Shown here: one piece after another, positions 23,813-32,053 of the stretch
Position numbering within the stretch: position 1 is the stretch's first letter
Layout: every line of letters starts with the position of its first letter
Assembly: GCA_024398935.1 (NCBI GenBank)
Contig: JAKSIH010000029.1
Location: 1-36,060 of the forward strand
Direction: 5' to 3'
Source of the DNA: Fibrobacter sp.
GTDB lineage: Bacteria; Fibrobacterota; Fibrobacteria; Fibrobacterales; Fibrobacteraceae
Length of the DNA stretch: 36,060 bases
Position numbers and translations under genes: made by a program
The notes under the pieces: model-generated
Seen by the model: the letters and a program-made list of their open reading frames with translations, nothing else
What the model was told of the DNA's origin: nothing
Databases searched by the model: none

Positions 23813-25870
23813 ATGCGTTCCTTCCAAATCATCACCCCCGACAGGAACAGGCCCTTTACCATAGGCCGCAAGTCGGATAACAGCCTGGTTCTGGACAACC
23901 TGATGGTTTCCAGGTACCACGCGGTGATTGAGCCGGACAAGGAACAGTGGTTTCTTAAGAACCTGACCCAGAATAGCGTTACCCAGCTAAACGGGATTGA
24001 CGTTCCCTTTTTTGAAATTGCAGGGGAAAGCGCAGGTCAGGACGGCAAGAAAAAGATCGAGGACGGCGATGAAATCCATATCGGGACAAACCGCCTCCGT
24101 GTGAACATAAAGGATGGACAGCTGACCCTGCTGCTGGTCAACTCCCCCACTTCCGATTCAGCAGAACTGCCCGAGGGAATTTCCGCACAGGTCCTGAAGG
24201 ATCACGTCCAGCTACAGTTCACCCAGAAGTTCATAAGCCCTCAGGGAAAATCCGTAGGGGGCCTGCGTTTGTCCGACGGAGAATCCTTCTGCATTCCCGG
24301 CTACGAGATGAGTTTTTCCGCAGGAAGTCTTTCCTGCAGAAATCGCCCCCAGGGCTTCGATGTAAAGGTACGCCACCTGGATGTCTACGCCGGTAAAAGA
24401 CGCCTCCTGAAGGACATGAACTTTGATTTGCCCGCAGGGGAAGTCCTTGCCATTATCGGGCGTTCCGGGCAGGGAAAGTCCACCTTCCTGAAACTGCTTC
24501 AAGGCATTAACCGCAGCGGGAAAAACGCCAAGGTTCTTATCGGGGGGCTCGACTACCGCAATACGGAAATCCGGAAGCGCATTGCTTTTCTGGAACAGGA
24601 CCCAAAACTCCGTAAGGACTTGACCGTACGGGAGACACTTCTGGACGGTGGCCGCGTTTCCATGAACAAGGCTGACTTCCGCCAGAATGTTCAGGGGCGA
24701 CTGGAAAAGTTCTGCGAACTTTTCGGGCTTAGCTCCCGGATGGACCATCAGGTGAAGACGCTAAGCGGCGGCGAGCTTCGCCGCGTCGCCCTCGCCCGCG
24801 AGTTAATGGGTTCTCCCGGCCTCATCATCCTGGACGAACCGCTCTCCGGTCTCGACCCGTACAACTCCCGCATTCTCTGTTCCCACTTAAAGCAGCTCGC
24901 ATTCCTGGGACACACGGTAATCCTTACCACCCACAGTTACGAAGCGCTTAAAATCGCAAACAGGATGCTAATCATCCACCAGGGGGAACAGGTCTTTTAC
25001 GGGTCTCCCGCCGAAGCCTATCAGCATTTCCGTACCGAGGACGCAGAAAAGATCCTTTCTTCCCTCGATCGCCCGGATACACGTAATAACCTGACGCAGA
25101 CCCTAGCCGGCCTCGTACCCGAAATCCCGTCAAGGAATCTCTATCTCCCGAATACAAGACTTCCGGGCCAACTCCTTTACAAGGTGGGGCTAACTGCCAG
25201 GCAATGGACTCGCGACCGGGGCAAGACCCTGACCATCCTCTTTCAGCCCCTGATTATCGGATTTCTTTTCTCCCAGATTTTTTCAAGTCTGTCTTCACTC
25301 TGGATTGTCGCCTTTGCGGTCATCCTTTCCGCCAACTGGCTATCCCTTTCCCTGTCCATCCGGGAAATCGTTGCCGAAAGAGAGATTCTCGAAGGGGAAT
25401 TCCGCAAGGGCGTGTCCGTGTTCTCCACCGCGACGTCAAAACTTTTCCTTCCCACGGTCATCGCCTGGATACAGACCCTGATTGTTTTCCTGTTCATGAA
25501 TTTCAGGGTTTCCGTCCACTTCGACCCCCTGATTCTTCTTGCCCTTTTCGCCATGGTGTTCCCGCCCGTAGTCGTAGGACTGACCGTCAGCTCCTTTGCA
25601 AAAAATCCAAGTCAGGCAAACGCACTGCTGCCTCTCCTGATCATTCCCCAGGTGGCTCTCGCCGGAGCGCTTGTCCCCCTAGACCAGATGCTCCCCGTAG
25701 GAAGGGCCCTTTCTACAATAATTTGGTCAAGATATAACCAGAATAGCCTCCTGAATCTCTTTCTGGAGCGCGAGAACCCTATCCAGAACACCATTGCCGC
25801 CATCGCCATCGCATTAGGTTGTTATATTGTGATGGTAATTAAACTTAATCGTTCCAAGAAAGCAAAATGA
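23813..25870 (+). CDS. FHA-domain ABC transporter (ABCG half-transporter-like), 685 aa
   Basis: The N-terminal FHA domain (about 1-100) has GRK at 18-20 and SRYH at 33-36, the phosphothreonine-binding residues. Residues 110-185 may be a second, degenerate FHA. The ATPase follows, with Walker A GRSGQGKST (216-224), signature LSGGE (317-321) and Walker B LIILDEP (337-343). An ABC-2-type membrane domain with about six helices occupies 470-680. This FHA-ABC-membrane order is that of Rv1747 of Mycobacterium tuberculosis, which is phosphorylated by the adjacent kinase PknF. Here the stop overlaps the start of a Ser/Thr kinase by 4 nt (ATGA), so the kinase probably controls this exporter. The substrate is unknown; cell-wall or lipid material is a guess. 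Confidence 0.9.
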   Translation: MRSFQIITPDRNRPFTIGRKSDNSLVLDNLMVSRYHAVIEPDKEQWFLKNLTQNSVTQLNGIDVPFFEIAGESAGQDGKKKIEDGDEIHIGTNRLRVNIKDGQLTLLLVNSPTSDSAELPEGISAQVLKDHVQLQFTQKFISPQGKSVGGLRLSDGESFCIPGYEMSFSAGSLSCRNRPQGFDVKVRHLDVYAGKRRLLKDMNFDLPAGEVLAIIGRSGQGKSTFLKLLQGINRSGKNAKVLIGGLDYRNTEIRKRIAFLEQDPKLRKDLTVRETLLDGGRVSMNKADFRQNVQGRLEKFCELFGLSSRMDHQVKTLSGGELRRVALARELMGSPGLIILDEPLSGLDPYNSRILCSHLKQLAFLGHTVILTTHSYEALKIANRMLIIHQGEQVFYGSPAEAYQHFRTEDAEKILSSLDRPDTRNNLTQTLAGLVPEIPSRNLYLPNTRLPGQLLYKVGLTARQWTRDRGKTLTILFQPLIIGFLFSQIFSSLSSLWIVAFAVILSANWLSLSLSIREIVAEREILEGEFRKGVSVFSTATSKLFLPTVIAWIQTLIVFLFMNFRVSVHFDPLILLALFAMVFPPVVVGLTVSSFAKNPSQANALLPLLIIPQVALAGALVPLDQMLPVGRALSTIIWSRYNQNSLLNLFLERENPIQNTIAAIAIALGCYIVMVIKLNRSKKAK

Positions 25871-27366
25871 TCGCACCGCAGAAACCCGAAGTTTTTCCTC
25901 GCCCTTTCAACGAAAACTACGACCTCCTAGGCACCTTAGGTAGAGGTGGGATGGGAAATGTCTACAAGGCCATGGACAAGCGGTTAAATCGCGAAGTTGC
26001 TTTCAAGATCCTGGACGCCTCTTCCGACGAGGAGGCCATCAAGCGCTTCTATATGGAAGCCCAGGCCATGAAGGAGATGGACCACCAGAACGTGGTGCAC
26101 GTGTTCGACTTCGGTCAGGAAAGGAACCAGCTGTTCATTGCCATGACCTATGTCGAGGGAACAAACCTGTCCGACATCCTTCACAACAAGGAACAGCTCT
26201 CCTTCGAGGCTATCGAGGTCATTACCCGACAGATTGCCCGCGGACTCCTTTACGCCCACGGCAAGGGAATCGTCCATCGCGACGTGAAGCCCTCCAACAT
26301 CATGCTGACTCGCGACAACCGAGTCTACATCATGGACTTCGGCATTTCCTATGTGCAGGAAATGGAAAAGGAACGCCTGACCCGCACCGGCATGACCATG
26401 GGAACTCCGGAATATATGAGTCCGGAACAGTGCCACGGCGATAGCGTCACCCTGCAGTCCGACATCTACAGCATGGGCGTCATCCTTTACGAGATGACCT
26501 GCGGCCGCCTCCCCTTCGAGGGAAACCGTCCCGTAGAAATCGCCCTGAAGCATGTTCAGGAACCGCCTCCGGCACCCGAAATGTTCCGCAAGGACATGCC
26601 TCCTGGACTGTCCCAGCTGATCCTCAAGTGCCTGAAGAAGAAACTGAACGAGCGCTTCCACGATATGCAGGAATTCCTGGATGCCTGCGACCAGGTCTTT
26701 GGTGCAAAGGACCGCCAGCGTCTTACGGGCAACCATACGCCTCTTCGTCGTCATACCGTTTCCATCACGGAGATGGCCAACAAGATTTCTCCCAGGGCAA
26801 AGGCTCTCCAGCGTAAGCTTGCTGCTCTGGCCATTTTCATCTTTCCGCTGATCATCATGCTGTTGATTCTCCTGATGCTGACCCACAAGCCGGAAAGCAC
26901 CCTGCGGGAACTGGAATGGACTGAAGCCCTGGGCAACTACGAGACAAAGGCTCTGGAAGTGGAAGAGACAAAGGGATACCCCCTGTCCAACCTGAACGAC
27001 AACGACCTTAAGACCGCCTGGCTCTATACGATGCCCCAGAAGCCCCAGAACCCGGTACTGACCCTCTACTTCGAGACGAACTCCATCGTGACCCATTTCG
27101 GAATCGCCATCGGCTACCAGAAATCCGTGGACGACGCCTTCGGTGACCGCTTCCGCATCTTCAAGAAGCCCCGCACCCTGACTCTCGAAACCAAGGACGG
27201 CTTCAAGCAGAAAGTTAAGCTGGACAATGTGAAGGGCATGCAGTATCCCACCATCCAGGCCATGGAATCCACGGAATTGAAAATCTATCTGGACGACGTC
27301 TATGACGCCGAAAATGAAGATTTCGCAATTTCCGAAATCCGCCTCCTGGGCATGGAACTCCCCTAG
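25867..27366 (+). CDS. Membrane Ser/Thr protein kinase with discoidin-like sensor domain, 499 aa
   Basis: The kinase domain is at 18-280: glycine loop LGRGGMGNVY (24-33), ATP-binding K47, catalytic loop HRDVKPSN (137-144) with D139, DFG at 157-159, and MGTPEYMSPEQ at the end of the activation segment. A single membrane helix lies at 317-338. The outside part (355-499) reads SNLNDNDLKTAWLY and ends with FAISEIRLLGMEL, the pattern of a discoidin/F5-8-type, 'NADase-type glycan-binding' fold; this domain call is inferred. No PASTA repeats are present, so the signal differs from that of typical cell-wall kinases. The overlap with the FHA-ABC gene indicates a kinase-substrate pair. Juxtamembrane threonines (TGNHTPLRRHTVS, 287-299) are candidate autophosphorylation sites for FHA binding. 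Confidence 0.93.
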   Translation: MIAPQKPEVFPRPFNENYDLLGTLGRGGMGNVYKAMDKRLNREVAFKILDASSDEEAIKRFYMEAQAMKEMDHQNVVHVFDFGQERNQLFIAMTYVEGTNLSDILHNKEQLSFEAIEVITRQIARGLLYAHGKGIVHRDVKPSNIMLTRDNRVYIMDFGISYVQEMEKERLTRTGMTMGTPEYMSPEQCHGDSVTLQSDIYSMGVILYEMTCGRLPFEGNRPVEIALKHVQEPPPAPEMFRKDMPPGLSQLILKCLKKKLNERFHDMQEFLDACDQVFGAKDRQRLTGNHTPLRRHTVSITEMANKISPRAKALQRKLAALAIFIFPLIIMLLILLMLTHKPESTLRELEWTEALGNYETKALEVEETKGYPLSNLNDNDLKTAWLYTMPQKPQNPVLTLYFETNSIVTHFGIAIGYQKSVDDAFGDRFRIFKKPRTLTLETKDGFKQKVKLDNVKGMQYPTIQAMESTELKIYLDDVYDAENEDFAISEIRLLGMELP

Positions 27367-27382
27367 TTTCCAAATACAAAAC

Positions 27383-27421
27383 CCTAGTCTCTAATCTCTA
27401 GATTCTAGTCTCTAATTCCTA
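27383..27421. repeat. CTAGTCTCTAAT-type repeat downstream of the kinase gene
   Basis: CCTAGTCTCTAATCTCTAGA continues as TTCTAGTCTCTAATTCCTAG, two near-identical halves. It matches the reverse complement of the repeat at 17270-17298. No terminator with a T-tract is seen between 27366 and the next gene. Confidence 0.7.
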
Positions 27422-27508
27422 GATAGCCACAAGGCTCAAAATTAAATGGGGAAATGCGCTGCAATGACGCAGTGCATTCTTTTCTTGAACACTAAAAAGG
27501 AACTCCCC

Positions 27509-27937
27509 ATGAATAGGAACTTTCAGAAGAAGAATCTCATAAAAACAAATAACAAGCCCAAGGGTAACTACATCGAGAAGTTGGCTGCCGCCTTTCTCAT
27601 GCGCCAGGGATTTCAGATTCTAGCCCGCAATCACGCCTACCAGGGCGGCGAGCTGGACATTGTGGCAAAGGACGGTGAGACCATCGTATTTGTGGAAGTA
27701 AAGTCCGTATGGAACAACCAACAGGGGAATCCCGCCGCCCGAGTCAATCACGAAAAGCAAAAGAAAATCTGGCGCACCGCCTGCCATTTCTTAAGTACCC
27801 GCAAGGACCTCGCACCCAAGGGCCTGGAAGAACGCTGCAGGTTTGATGTTCTCAGCGCGAGAGTCTACCAGAAACCCCTGCAGTTTTCCCACATCAAAAA
27901 CGCCTTCGACGGAATCTCCTCCAGACCTCAATGCTAG
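27509..27937 (+). CDS. yraN: YraN/UPF0102 family nuclease-fold protein, 142 aa
   Basis: A restriction-endonuclease-like fold of the UPF0102 family. The family pattern is clear: EKLAAAFLMRQGFQILARNH, then GGELDIVAKDGETIVFVEVK, with the acidic and E-x-K residues of a PD-(D/E)XK site. Family members are small cytoplasmic proteins often encoded near rnhB or 16S rRNA methylation genes; the cellular role is poorly known. I take ATG 27509, which has AAAGGA 7-8 nt upstream; the frame is open from 27446 but lacks a ribosome site. The last residues (SSRPQC) and the short extra C-terminus are unremarkable. Confidence 0.88.
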   Translation: MNRNFQKKNLIKTNNKPKGNYIEKLAAAFLMRQGFQILARNHAYQGGELDIVAKDGETIVFVEVKSVWNNQQGNPAARVNHEKQKKIWRTACHFLSTRKDLAPKGLEERCRFDVLSARVYQKPLQFSHIKNAFDGISSRPQC

Positions 27938-28021
27938 ATCACAAGCCCCCCTGCTCCCACATGGAACATTATTTTTCCATTTTTCCTACACAACCGTCGC
28001 ATTTTTGTTTAAATTCTGCCT

Positions 28022-28618
28022 ATGCGATTTGAAGTGCATCCCGTAAATCCCCAGGCAAGAATCGTAAAGCTTGCCGCCGCCGCCCTGGAAGACGACGGTC
28101 TTGTGCTATACCCCACCGAATCCGGCTACGCCATCGGCTGTAACGCAGAATCTCCCAAGGCAATCCACAAGCTTTACGCCCTCAAGAAACCCATGAAGAA
28201 ATTCTTCATGGCGCTGATCATTCCTGACATCCGTTCCGCAACGGATTACGCCCGGGTGGATAACTTCGCCTTCAACATCATGAAGCCCCGCGTTCCCGGG
28301 CCCTACACATTCATCCTTCCTGCGGACCCACACATCGCCCGCCGCCTGGATGTAAAGCGTCCGGAAATCGGCGTCAGAATGCCCACGCACCCCTTCTTCA
28401 AGGAACTGTTCCAGCATTTCGACAAGCCCATCCTGAGCACCGCGGCAAAGCTTAGCGAAGAGGACATCTACGAACCCGATGACCTCTGGAAGACCTTCGA
28501 GCATTCCGTGGACATGATGGTGGATTGCGGTCCCATTGAAATCTGCCCCACCAACATCATCAGCCTGGTAAACCACCACGAAGTAGAAGTGATTCGCGGC
28601 GAACTGCTGGATCCCTAG
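28022..28618 (+). CDS. Sua5/YciO/YrdC-family protein, YciO-like, 198 aa
   Basis: The family makes threonylcarbamoyl-AMP for the t6A modification of ANN-decoding tRNAs (YrdC/Sua5), or has an unclear role (YciO). The layout VNPQARIVKLAAAALEDDG, YPTESGYAIGC, VDNFAFNIMK, GPYTFILPAD, RPEIGVRMP and PILSTAAKL matches the YciO branch closely, so a direct role in t6A is less certain. It lacks the extra C-terminal Sua5 domain. No Shine-Dalgarno sequence precedes ATG 28022; a TTTAAATT box lies about 10 nt upstream, so a very short leader is possible. Its stop overlaps the stop of the convergent FISUMP gene on CTAG (28615-28618). Confidence 0.88.
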   Translation: MRFEVHPVNPQARIVKLAAAALEDDGLVLYPTESGYAIGCNAESPKAIHKLYALKKPMKKFFMALIIPDIRSATDYARVDNFAFNIMKPRVPGPYTFILPADPHIARRLDVKRPEIGVRMPTHPFFKELFQHFDKPILSTAAKLSEEDIYEPDDLWKTFEHSVDMMVDCGPIEICPTNIISLVNHHEVEVIRGELLDP

Positions 28619-29748
28619 TTGTCCTTCACGCAGCGCACGGAATAGAAGTTGGTTCCACAACTTCCCTGACAGCCAAAGGGACCAAGGCCGTTGACGGCTT
28701 CTGCAGTTCCGTTGGCAGAAAATTCGATATATTCAGCCTCATCCATGTCGCTTTCGGGAGCCGTCCAAAAGACGAGCCCCTTTTTGAAGCGGTTCTCTTC
28801 CCCGCCTTCCATGGAGTAGAACTTTTTATAGCCTAATTGTTTGGTCGAAAAACCACTCTTCTCTAGCTTGCTAGAAATTTTTTCCCAGTACAGAAAATCG
28901 GTGTAAGCATCGTCAGAACAATTCCCGCTGCTTTCTCCAAAGAAGCAATGCCTTCTGGTCTTAGATTTTACCAGGCCGGAAAACATATCCCCAAATTCAC
29001 CGGACATGGGAAGATGCCAACCTGCGGGGCAAACCTGCTTTGCGTCTTTTAGGTTGTACAGTTGGCCATGCTTCTCGCAGTTGGTAGCTTTATCCTCGTA
29101 ACAGATAGACTCCTCGGTCCTGTAGGAAAGGTTTTCGGCGAGCCAGGTCTTTCCTGCAATTTCAATGGTCTTGTAGGATTTCTTGTCCCGCGGGTCCACA
29201 AAGGCCCCTGTCTTTGCTGCGGCTCCATCCTTCTTCAGGCAGCGGACAGACATGGCACTAAATTCATCACCAGCAAGCCACTTGACGGTATTTTTCGAGG
29301 CTTCCCAGTAAAAATACTTGCCCTTCCCCTTTTTTAGTTTTGTGCTGGTCCAGAAATAACCGCTGACACCGATGTTGTAGTAGTCGTCTCCCGGAGTCCT
29401 GAAACCACCAGCCAGGGGCTTGAATTCCGCCCTAAAATCCTTGACATTTTTTAGCATGGAGAGCACGTCTTCCTCGCTAGGCAGAATCCAGCCTTCGGGG
29501 CAAACATCATTTCGTGCGGCAATCATGGAGTAAAGGGGACCTAGTTCACCGCAGCTGGCGTCGGAATGATTGTAGCAGTAGCTGTCATTTACATCAAAGT
29601 TTAGGTTCTGGGCCATCCAGGTCTGATTTCCAATCTGTACGGTCTCATAGACATGGCCATCACGAGGATCGGTCATGGTGCCAGCGCAGGCAAGAGCCGC
29701 TGAAAAAGAAACTACTGCAATGGAAAAAATACCTTGTAAAAACATCAT
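28615..29748 (-). CDS. Secreted FISUMP-domain protein, two domains, 377 aa
   Basis: The signal peptide (MMFLQGIFSIAVVSFSAALACAG) is followed by two FISUMP domains, named from F. succinogenes. Domain 1 (about 24-177) begins MTDPRDGHVYETVQIGNQTW followed by MAQNLNF, with the WILPSEED turn, and ends SVRCLKK. Domain 2 (about 184-377) begins FVDPRDKKSYKTIEIAGKTW followed by LAENLSY and ends SVRCVKDN. Paired cysteines in each domain suggest disulfides and an extracellular site. The exact role of FISUMP proteins is unknown; surface binding or substrate interaction is suspected. Two ATGs (29748 and 29745) follow AGGAAG by 6-9 nt. Downstream of the larger FISUMP gene by 33 nt in the same direction, so co-transcription is likely. 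Confidence 0.9.
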   Translation of the reverse strand: MMFLQGIFSIAVVSFSAALACAGTMTDPRDGHVYETVQIGNQTWMAQNLNFDVNDSYCYNHSDASCGELGPLYSMIAARNDVCPEGWILPSEEDVLSMLKNVKDFRAEFKPLAGGFRTPGDDYYNIGVSGYFWTSTKLKKGKGKYFYWEASKNTVKWLAGDEFSAMSVRCLKKDGAAAKTGAFVDPRDKKSYKTIEIAGKTWLAENLSYRTEESICYEDKATNCEKHGQLYNLKDAKQVCPAGWHLPMSGEFGDMFSGLVKSKTRRHCFFGESSGNCSDDAYTDFLYWEKISSKLEKSGFSTKQLGYKKFYSMEGGEENRFKKGLVFWTAPESDMDEAEYIEFSANGTAEAVNGLGPFGCQGSCGTNFYSVRCVKDN

Positions 29749-29781
29749 CTTCTTCTTCCTGAAAATTTTTGATTCTATCAA

Positions 29782-31473
29782 TTAGTCCTTCACGCAACGG
29801 ACGGAATAGAAATTGGATTCACACTCGCTGTAACAGCCCCCTTCCCTAAAGGATGGGGTAATCCGGATTTTCGAACCTTCTACGACGACCGGATCTGCAG
29901 AATGGGCCGGTTCCCTCGCGCCCCAAAACACAAGTCCCTTTTCAAACCTATTCACCTGCTTGCCTTCATCCACGTCTTCGTAAAAATACTTTACTCCGCC
30001 AATCTGAATCGAGAAATCGTATTGGGCAAGCTTTTTTGCGGCGTCATCCCAAATGCACATTTCAAGCCCCAGATTACCTTCGCAGGAGCCATTCTTTTTC
30101 TTGCCATAGAGACAATTCATTTCACACTTATGTTTGCCGACCTGATCCAGAAGATTCTTAAATTCGTTCCCGGTGGAAATATGCCACCCCGCCGGACAAG
30201 CCGTTACCGCTTCCTCGAAATTATACAGGCGGCCGTACTTGATGCAATTGGAAGGATCGTCATCAAAACATGTGGATTGATCCGTCCGATACGCCTGGTT
30301 CTCTGCAAACCAGGTCTTTCCACCAATCTTTATGGTCTTGTAAATCCGCTGGTCTCTAGGATCCGTAAAGACACCTCTTTCAATCTTGAAATTGTCGTTA
30401 ATCTTTACGCAACGAACCGAAAGTGCGCTACCATGGTTTCCTGCCAGCCACTTCACTTCTTTTTTCTTGGGGGACCAGTAGAAATACTTCGCCTTATTCT
30501 TTCCTGCCATAGCGTTAGTCCAGAAATAGCCGTAGGTATTCATGGACATATACTTTCCTTCAGCAGTTCTCATCCCCGCAGCCTTGGGCATAAAATCCTT
30601 ATCGAAGAACTGGACTTTTTCAACCATCCTCCTGGCGTCAATTTCATTGGGCAAGGACCAGCCTGCGGGACAGGCCTCCATAGCCTCCGCAAAAGAGTAA
30701 AGGCGGCCATAAAGACTGCAGTTGGCGTCATTGTCTTCATAGCAGTAATAGCCAGTCTTTCCATTTTCCCTGTACTCCAGGTTTTCCGCCATCCAGGTCA
30801 AATCACCCATGTCTAAAGTCTTGTACAAGTGTCCATCGCGTGAATCCGTCATATAATTCGGAACATCCAGGATGGAGTCACTAACGCAACGAACCGACAA
30901 GCGCCACCCCGGATTAAAACCAGAATGTCCCGTGGAATCGCCCTTGTTGAAATACCAAACGGAACCGCCGTAGCCTTCTCCAGTAGCAGTCCAGAAATAG
31001 CCGAAATCTCCGGCATTATCGCAAGAGCCGTCTATATCACAAAGCCCAGCAGGAGCAAAGGAAAAACCATATTTGTCCACTCCTGCACCCCGATTATTCC
31101 AGCCGGATGCGGCCTTCAGCAAACTACCCGCCTTCAACCTTCCGCCAATGAAATTAACCATGCTTTCCGTCTCGATCAGGGATGGAAGGTGCCAATGCTC
31201 CGGACAAACGCTATTGGCCTCGCTCCAATTATACAGGCGGCCATACTTTTCGCAATTCGCCTCGTCATTTTCGTAGCAGGAACTTTTGTCGAACTTGAAA
31301 TCCAGGTTCTGAGCCATCCACACTCGATTCCCGATAGCGACAGTCTTATAACTTCGCCCATCCCGGGAATCTTTCATCAGACCTGCGACAGAATTTTCCG
31401 CCCCATTCAAGCTAGGCGCAGCAGCCACAAAAGATGCAAAAAAAAGAAGTCCAGACACAAATCGCATTTTCAT
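29782..31473 (-). CDS. Secreted FISUMP-domain protein, three domains, about 563 aa
   Basis: The signal peptide (MKMRFVSGLLFFASFVAAAPS) is followed by three FISUMP domains with starts at LMKDSRDGRSYKTVAIGNRV (then WMAQNLDF), at YMTDSRDGHLYKTLDMGDLT (then WMAENLEY) and at VFTDPRDQRIYKTIKIGGKT (then WFAENQAY), each ending SVRCV. The first domain carries the complete GFNPGWRLSVRC motif; the later two are shortened variants. Each has multiple cysteines. I start at 31473, where a compact signal peptide begins; ATG 31515 has a weak GCAGGGTG upstream and would add 14 residues. The earlier open frame up to 31797 crosses the intergenic repeats and is not convincing. Confidence 0.87.
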   Translation of the reverse strand: MKMRFVSGLLFFASFVAAAPSLNGAENSVAGLMKDSRDGRSYKTVAIGNRVWMAQNLDFKFDKSSCYENDEANCEKYGRLYNWSEANSVCPEHWHLPSLIETESMVNFIGGRLKAGSLLKAASGWNNRGAGVDKYGFSFAPAGLCDIDGSCDNAGDFGYFWTATGEGYGGSVWYFNKGDSTGHSGFNPGWRLSVRCVSDSILDVPNYMTDSRDGHLYKTLDMGDLTWMAENLEYRENGKTGYYCYEDNDANCSLYGRLYSFAEAMEACPAGWSLPNEIDARRMVEKVQFFDKDFMPKAAGMRTAEGKYMSMNTYGYFWTNAMAGKNKAKYFYWSPKKKEVKWLAGNHGSALSVRCVKINDNFKIERGVFTDPRDQRIYKTIKIGGKTWFAENQAYRTDQSTCFDDDPSNCIKYGRLYNFEEAVTACPAGWHISTGNEFKNLLDQVGKHKCEMNCLYGKKKNGSCEGNLGLEMCIWDDAAKKLAQYDFSIQIGGVKYFYEDVDEGKQVNRFEKGLVFWGAREPAHSADPVVVEGSKIRITPSFREGGCYSECESNFYSVRCVKD

Positions 31474-31533
31474 GCTGAACAAATTAGAAAAAACAATTAA
31501 TGAAAAAATATTCATCGCATAAACACCCTGCAA

Positions 31534-31573
31534 GAAAAATAAAAACAGCCCTACGATGTATGCTAGGGCTGTT
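31534..31573 (-). terminator. Terminator-like hairpin, minus strand
   Basis: A perfect 10-bp stem AACAGCCCTA / TAGGGCTGTT (31544-31553 and 31564-31573) with a 10-nt loop is followed, on the minus strand, by TTTTTATTTTT. It would end minus-strand transcripts coming from the repeat region, protecting the FISUMP promoter. A minus-strand promoter for the FISUMP operon must then lie in 31516-31533 or inside the hairpin. Confidence 0.7.
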
Positions 31574-31581
31574 CTATTAGT

Positions 31582-31645
31582 GCTTTGGTGTTTGGTTTGG
31601 AGCGAGTCCGACGAAGTCAGGTGTAGCCGAAGGCGGAGCCAAGCG
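31582..31645. repeat. Structured intergenic repeat, copy C
   Basis: Contains the triloop hairpin GAC-gaa-GTC (31610-31618) flanked by GAGTCC and AGGTGTAGCCGAAG, parallel to copies A and B, with possible outer arms GCTTTGG (31582-31588) and CCAAGC. It is the most diverged copy. Confidence 0.5.
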
Positions 31646-31711
31646 GAAACCAGCAAGCTACTAAAAACCGAAAACCAGCGAGCTAGCGGGAAGTGCCGAG
31701 GTTTTATTAGA

Positions 31712-31802
31712 GGCTTTGTGTGTTGGGCTCGGAGTGACTCCGCGAAGCGGGTGACCGAAGCGTAGCGCAGGGAGCGGAACGGAGAACCAATACACAAACG
31801 CC
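31712..31802. repeat. Structured intergenic repeat, copy A
   Basis: Outer arms GGC-TTTGTGTGTTGG (31712-31726) pair with CCAATACACAAA-c-GCC (31787-31802), with one G-U. Inside are the triloop hairpin CCGC-gaa-GCGG (31740-31750) and the conserved run GTGACCGAAGCG followed by AGGGAGCGGA. Copy B keeps the same plan with different arm sequences. Confidence 0.65.
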
Positions 31803-31836
31803 GTTAACGAACAAGCATTCTCATGCGAATGTATAC

Positions 31837-31868
31837 AGAAAAAGCCCGCAAGAAACGGACCTTTTTCT
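31837..31868 (-). terminator. Terminator of the lpxC-fabZ operon
   Basis: On the minus strand AGAAAAAGGTCCG pairs with CGGGCTTTTTCT across a 7-nt loop with one bulged G and one G-U. It lies between repeat copies A and B, about 185 nt past fabZ. The hairpin at 31534-31573 is a second stop. Confidence 0.65.
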
Positions 31869-31929
31869 GAAATATACCCGAGTTAGTCAAAAACCAGCGA
31901 GCAAGCGAGAAGTGCTAACGCACCATTAG

Positions 31930-32021
31930 GGAGCTTGTGGTTGGATCCGAGCGACTCCGGCTTCGCCGGGTGACCGAAGCGAAGCGTAGGGAGCGGAGTG
32001 AGGAGACAATTAACAAGCTCC
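31930..32021. repeat. Structured intergenic repeat, copy B
   Basis: Outer arms GGAGCTTGT (31930-31938) and ACAAGCTCC (32013-32021) pair perfectly, and the pairing extends inward with G-U pairs. The inner triloop hairpin is CCGGC-ttc-GCCGG (31957-31969), followed by GTGACCGAAGCG and AGGGAGCGGA as in copy A. Just outside, CAAGCATTCTC (32029-32039) repeats a stretch found after copy A (31812-31822). Confidence 0.65.
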
Positions 32022-32053
32022 AAGCAGTACAAGCATTCTCGTGCAGTGAGCGA

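Noticed and set aside
25984..27096. 370-codon open frame antisense to the kinase gene
   Set aside because: The sense frame has all kinase motifs; the antisense frame has none and is rich in His/Gln from reversed codons.
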